Program-made: the position numbers and the translations under genes | NCBI GenBank assembly: GCA_964500675.1 | Contig: CAZCNY010000002.1 | Span: forward strand, 248,001-312,000 | Direction: 5' to 3' | DNA from: CAMLJR01 sp964500675 | GTDB lineage: Bacteria; Pseudomonadota; Gammaproteobacteria; Pseudomonadales; CAMLJR01 | Length of the DNA stretch: 64,000 bases | The notes under the pieces: generated by a model | Databases searched by the model: none | What the model saw: the letters and a program-made list of their open reading frames with translations, nothing else | Told to the model about the DNA's origin: nothing | Part shown: one piece after another, positions 60,625 to 64,000 of the stretch | Numbering within the stretch: the stretch's first letter is position 1 | Layout: every line of letters starts with the position of its first letter

Positions 60625-61707
60625 ATGACACGGAAATACAATTTTTGCGCAGGACCGGCAGCACTGCCCGAAGCGGTGCTCGAACAGGCGAAAGCTGAGT
60701 TATCCGATTGGCGCGGGCGCGGCTTGTCCGTGATGGAAATGAGCCATCGCTCGAAGGAGTTTGTAGAAATCGCGGCGCAGGCCGAAAAAGATTTTCGCGA
60801 TTTGCTGAATGTCTCCGACGATTACGCCGTACTGTTTTTGCAGGGCGGTGCGAGCACACAATTTTCTGCCGTGCCGCTGAATCTGCTCAACGAGACTGGC
60901 GGCGTGGCCGATTACGTCAACACCGGGCAGTGGTCGATCAAGGCGATCAAAGAGGCGAAACGTTACGGCAAAGTGAATGTTGTCGCGACTGCGGAAGACA
61001 CGAACTTTTCGACGATTCCGGCGTTCGATACATGGACGCTCAGCGGCAATGCGGCGTATTTGCATTACACGCCGAATGAAACGATCGGCGGCGTCGAGTT
61101 TTTCTGGACGCCGAAGGTGAAGGCGCCGCTCGTTGCCGATATGTCGTCGACGATTTTGTCGCGCCCGATCAACGTCAACGAGTTTGGCGTGATCTACGCC
61201 GGTGCGCAAAAAAATATCGGCCCGGCGGGGTTGACGATTGTCATCGTGCGCAAAGATCTGCTCGGCAAATCGCTACCGATCTGCCCGGTCATGCTCGATT
61301 ACAAAACCGCGGCCGACAACGATTCGATGTACAACACGCCGCCGACATTCGCGTGGTATCTCGCGGGGCTTGTGTTCCAGTGGCTTAAAAACATTGGCGG
61401 TCTCGCCGGAATGGAGAAAATCAATCGCCGCAAAGCCGAGAAACTGTATGCGTACATCGACAGCAGCGGTTTTTATCGCAACCCGATCGAGAAGCAGAGC
61501 CGCTCATCGATGAATATTCCATTCGTGCTTCCCGATGAGGCGCTCGACAAGAATTTCCTCGCCGGTGCCGAAGAGGCCGGTTTGCTGAATCTTGCCGGGC
61601 ACCGTTCAGTGGGTGGCATGCGTGCGAGCATTTACAACGCCGTGCCGGAAGCGGCGATCGATGTGTTAATTAATTACATGAAACATTTCGCGCAACATCA
61701 TGGTTAA
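60625..61707 (+). CDS. serC: Phosphoserine aminotransferase
   Basis: PLP enzyme of serine and pyridoxal synthesis, 360 residues. MTRKYNFCAGPAALPEAVLEQA, FLQGGASTQFSAVPLNLL, PLVADMSSTILSRPINVNEFG and VIYAGAQKNIGPAGLTIVIV with the PLP lysine are hallmark segments. ATG at 60625 follows AAGGTG; the frame is open upstream over the hairpin, where it encodes a repeat-derived PLSLWERG. Confidence 0.97.
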   Translation: MTRKYNFCAGPAALPEAVLEQAKAELSDWRGRGLSVMEMSHRSKEFVEIAAQAEKDFRDLLNVSDDYAVLFLQGGASTQFSAVPLNLLNETGGVADYVNTGQWSIKAIKEAKRYGKVNVVATAEDTNFSTIPAFDTWTLSGNAAYLHYTPNETIGGVEFFWTPKVKAPLVADMSSTILSRPINVNEFGVIYAGAQKNIGPAGLTIVIVRKDLLGKSLPICPVMLDYKTAADNDSMYNTPPTFAWYLAGLVFQWLKNIGGLAGMEKINRRKAEKLYAYIDSSGFYRNPIEKQSRSSMNIPFVLPDEALDKNFLAGAEEAGLLNLAGHRSVGGMRASIYNAVPEAAIDVLINYMKHFAQHHG

Positions 61708-61734
61708 CGCTGGGCGCGTGGGCTCGATAAAGCG

Positions 61735-62847
61735 ATGAGTGCATCCGAACTCGACAAACTGCGTCAGCAAATCGATGGTATCGACGCGCAGCTTCAAGAG
61801 CTGATTTCGCAGCGGGCGCAGTGCGCGCAGAGAGTTGCGGAAGTCAAACTCAAGGAGTTCGAGCAGCAAAACGGCAAGGCCGATCTGTCGCAGGTGATGT
61901 TTTATCGGCCCGAGCGCGAAGCGCAAGTGCTGCGCAAAGTGATGGAGCGCAATCAAGGTCCGCTTGATGCGCAAACCGTCGCGCACATTTTTCGCGAAAT
62001 CATGTCGGCGTGCCTCGCGCTCGAAAAGCCGATCGAAGTCGCGTATTTCGGTCCGGCCGGCAGTTTTACCAACGCGGCCGCGCTTAAGCATTTCGGCCAT
62101 TCGGTGATCGCGCTCGCGCAGCCGAGCATTGCGACGGTGTTTGCTCAGGTCGAATCGGGGCAATGCAAATACGGTGTGGTTCCCGTCGAGAATTCGACCG
62201 AGGGCATGGTCAATCATACGCTCGATAATTTCATCAACTCGCCGCTGAAGATTTGCGGTGAGGTCGAGCTGCGCATCAATTTGCATCTGCTTGCGAACGC
62301 CAATACCGATGCGACGAAAATCAAACAGATTTGCGCGCATCCGCAGGCGCTGGCGCAGGCGCGCAATTGGCTCGACAGCAATTGGGCGCATGTGGAAATC
62401 GTGCCGGTCAGCAATAACGCGGAAGCGGCGCGCATGGCTGCGGAGCAAGATGGCATTGCTGCCGTTGCCGGCGATCTCGCGGCGGAGCAATACAACCTGC
62501 TGACCATTGCAAAAAATATCGAAGATTACGCCAACAATACGACGCGCTTTTTGATTGTCGGTCGCAACGATGTGGCGCCGAGCGGCCACGATAAATCCTC
62601 GATCGTGGTGTCGATGCACAACAAGCCGGGCGCGCTGTTTCGCCTGCTCGAACCATTCGAGCGCGAAGGCGTGATGCTCACGCGCATCGATACACGGCCG
62701 TCGCGCACCGAGAATTGGGCATACGTGTTTTTCATTGAATTCGAAGGCCATCGGCAGGACGAGAAGGTTGGCAAAATTCTCGCCGAGATCGAAGCCAAAT
62801 CGGTGATGTTGAAAATGCTGGGGTCGTATCCGCGTGCGGTGATTTAG
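61735..62847 (+). CDS. pheA: Chorismate mutase/prephenate dehydratase
   Basis: Bifunctional P-protein of phenylalanine synthesis, 370 residues. Chorismate mutase AroQ domain at 1-95 (SASELDKLRQQIDGIDAQLQELI), prephenate dehydratase about 98-275 (VAYFGPAGSFTNAAALKHFG, VPVENSTEGMVNHTLD, NTTRFLIVG), ACT domain about 280-370 with PGALFRLL and TRIDTRPSRTENWAYVFF, the Phe-binding regulatory region. Follows serC by 27 bases. Confidence 0.97.
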   Translation: MSASELDKLRQQIDGIDAQLQELISQRAQCAQRVAEVKLKEFEQQNGKADLSQVMFYRPEREAQVLRKVMERNQGPLDAQTVAHIFREIMSACLALEKPIEVAYFGPAGSFTNAAALKHFGHSVIALAQPSIATVFAQVESGQCKYGVVPVENSTEGMVNHTLDNFINSPLKICGEVELRINLHLLANANTDATKIKQICAHPQALAQARNWLDSNWAHVEIVPVSNNAEAARMAAEQDGIAAVAGDLAAEQYNLLTIAKNIEDYANNTTRFLIVGRNDVAPSGHDKSSIVVSMHNKPGALFRLLEPFEREGVMLTRIDTRPSRTENWAYVFFIEFEGHRQDEKVGKILAEIEAKSVMLKMLGSYPRAVI

Positions 62848-62857
62848 GTTTTTGGTA

Positions 62858-62878
62858 CCCTCTCCCTGCAGGAGAGGG
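62858..62878. repeat. CTCTCC-type hairpin between pheA and hisC
   Basis: CCCTCTCC, loop CTGCA, GGAGAGGG: eight-base perfect stem, 11 bases after the pheA stop. Member of the dispersed family at 973-1066. Followed by GGGTAAACATC, no U-tract. Confidence 0.8.
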
Positions 62879-62896
62879 GGGTAAACATCTCGGAGA

Positions 62897-64000
62897 ATGA
62901 ATCAATTGAGCTGTGATTTTTTTGCGCTTGCGAATGCGGGAATTCAAGGATTGAGCCCCTATCAGGCGGGCAAGCCGATCGAGGAATTGCAGCGCGAGCT
63001 CGGATTGAGCGATATCGTCAAACTCGCGAGCAATGAAAATCCGCTCGGGCCGTCGGCAGCTGTGCTGGCCGCGTGCGAAAAAGCCGCGCAAGATATCACG
63101 CGTTATCCCGATGCCAACGGTTTTGAATTGAAGCGCGCGATTGCAGAGAAGTTCAATCTGCAATCGCATCAATTGACGCTTGGTTGTGGCTCCAACGATG
63201 TGCTCGATTTAATCGCGCGCGTGTTTTTGAATCCGAATACCTCGGCCGTGTTTTCGCAATACGGCTTTATCGTGTATCCGATCGCGACGCAGGCGTGCGG
63301 TGCGCGCGCGATCGTGACGCCGGCAAAAAGCTGGGGCCACGATCTCGATGCGATGGCCGCCGCGATCGCCGACGATACGCGTGTCGTGTTCATCGCCAAT
63401 CCGAACAATCCCACCGGTACGTGGCTGCCCAAACTGGAGCTACTGAAATTTTTGTGCGCGGTGCCCGAGCGTGTCATCGTGGTACTCGATGAGGCATACA
63501 CGGAGTATGTTGAAACGCCCGAGTTTCCGAATGGTTTCGATTTGCTCGATAAATTTCCGAATCTGATCGTGACGCGTACGTTTTCAAAGGCCTATGGTCT
63601 CGCGGCGTTGCGCGTTGGCTACGCGGTATCGAATCCGCAAATTGCCGATTTGCTCAATCGTGTGCGCGCACCCTTCAATGTTAACGCCATTGCGCTTGCG
63701 GCGGCCGTTGCCGCGTTGCACGATGACAATTATCTGCGTCGCTCGCGCAGCATGAATGCGCAGGGCATGCAGCAAATTATCGATGGCTTAAAAAAACACG
63801 ATCTCCGCTACATCCCCTCAGTGGGCAATTTCATCACAGTGGAGATGCCGCGCGATGAAGCACCGATTTATCAGAAGCTACTGCATGAGGGCGTGATCGT
63901 GCGGCCGCTCGTACCTTATCAGATGCCGAATCACTTGCGGGTTTCGATCGGATTGCCGCAGGAAAATGCAAAATTTCTCAGCGCATTGACGAAGGTTCTC
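62897..64000 (+). CDS. hisC: Histidinol-phosphate aminotransferase, 3' end beyond window
   Basis: Class II PLP aminotransferase. The frame is open to the last base, with 368 codons, so only the final residues are missing. The PLP lysine is in TFSKAYGLAALRVGYAV (near 230); VKLASNENPLGPS, RYPDANGFELKRAI, NPNNPTGTWLP and VVLDEAYTEYVE are family motifs. The ATG at 62897 is only one base from GGAG; TTG at 62906 gives MSCDFFALANAGIQGLSPYQ, closer to the usual HisC start. After pheA, this matches Pseudomonas order (hisC2). Confidence 0.93.
   Translation, partial: MNQLSCDFFALANAGIQGLSPYQAGKPIEELQRELGLSDIVKLASNENPLGPSAAVLAACEKAAQDITRYPDANGFELKRAIAEKFNLQSHQLTLGCGSNDVLDLIARVFLNPNTSAVFSQYGFIVYPIATQACGARAIVTPAKSWGHDLDAMAAAIADDTRVVFIANPNNPTGTWLPKLELLKFLCAVPERVIVVLDEAYTEYVETPEFPNGFDLLDKFPNLIVTRTFSKAYGLAALRVGYAVSNPQIADLLNRVRAPFNVNAIALAAAVAALHDDNYLRRSRSMNAQGMQQIIDGLKKHDLRYIPSVGNFITVEMPRDEAPIYQKLLHEGVIVRPLVPYQMPNHLRVSIGLPQENAKFLSALTKVL

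Overview
The window reads as chromosome of a Gram-negative gammaproteobacterium, closest in gene order to Pseudomonas and the Cellvibrio/Spongiibacter-type marine and soil groups. The evidence is conserved synteny: rarA-serS-cysG at the left end, scpA-scpB-rluB in the middle, and the mtaD-ubiG-mupP-yciK operon divergent from gyrA-serC-pheA-hisC at the right end. Coding density is high. No rRNA, CRISPR array, phage or insertion sequence is visible. Two tRNA genes (Val and Asp) are present.

Layout. 1-5.6 kb: recombination factor RarA (cut by the window edge), seryl-tRNA synthetase, siroheme synthase, a small basic protein and glutathione reductase. 5.7-8.7 kb: an AraC regulator divergent from an Fsr-like MFS exporter, then a glutathione transferase. 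8.9-12.9 kb: intracellular PHB depolymerase, an MDR oxidoreductase and an acyl-CoA ligase. 13-19.4 kb: an accessory stretch with an unrecognised AT-richer gene, a hairpin repeat, a decayed fragment of a hydrolase gene, a MarR regulator, a PhyH-type dioxygenase, a SnoaL-like protein, the intact multidomain hydrolase and a TetR regulator. 19.5-26.6 kb: an unusual catabolic locus with an alpha/beta hydrolase, a fused thiamine-diphosphate E1, a free 76-residue lipoyl protein, a [2Fe-2S] ferredoxin and its FAD reductase, facing an acetoacetyl-CoA reductase-like SDR and an SCP-x-type thiolase. 27-40 kb: glucokinase, PdxJ, an SH3-domain envelope protein, two cyclic-di-GMP enzymes, the PHP/YciO/ScpAB/RluB block, the tiny ribosomal protein bTHX and a HIT protein. 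40.5-45.5 kb: two small secreted proteins flanking a MoxR-DUF58-transglutaminase operon. 45.6-50.8 kb: a porin and a bifunctional PutA. 50.8-54.2 kb: an AT-rich gap with DnaA-box-like sites, QueD, the tRNAs and an OPT transporter. 54.3-64 kb: the housekeeping operons around gyrA; hisC is cut by the window end.

How genes work together. PhaZ, the acetoacetyl-CoA reductase and the thiolase point to polyhydroxybutyrate/short-chain acyl-CoA turnover. The E1, free lipoyl protein and separate alpha/beta hydrolase together resemble an acetoin-dehydrogenase-type complex whose E2 is split into pieces, with a ferredoxin couple where a dihydrolipoamide dehydrogenase would be expected. This is the best candidate for an undescribed system. 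A dispersed palindromic repeat of the CCCTCTCCC-loop-GGGAGAGGG type occurs at five loci and at cysG appears to supply the ribosome-binding site. Several short tandem repeats (two of 15 bp, one of 20 bp) are at gene edges.
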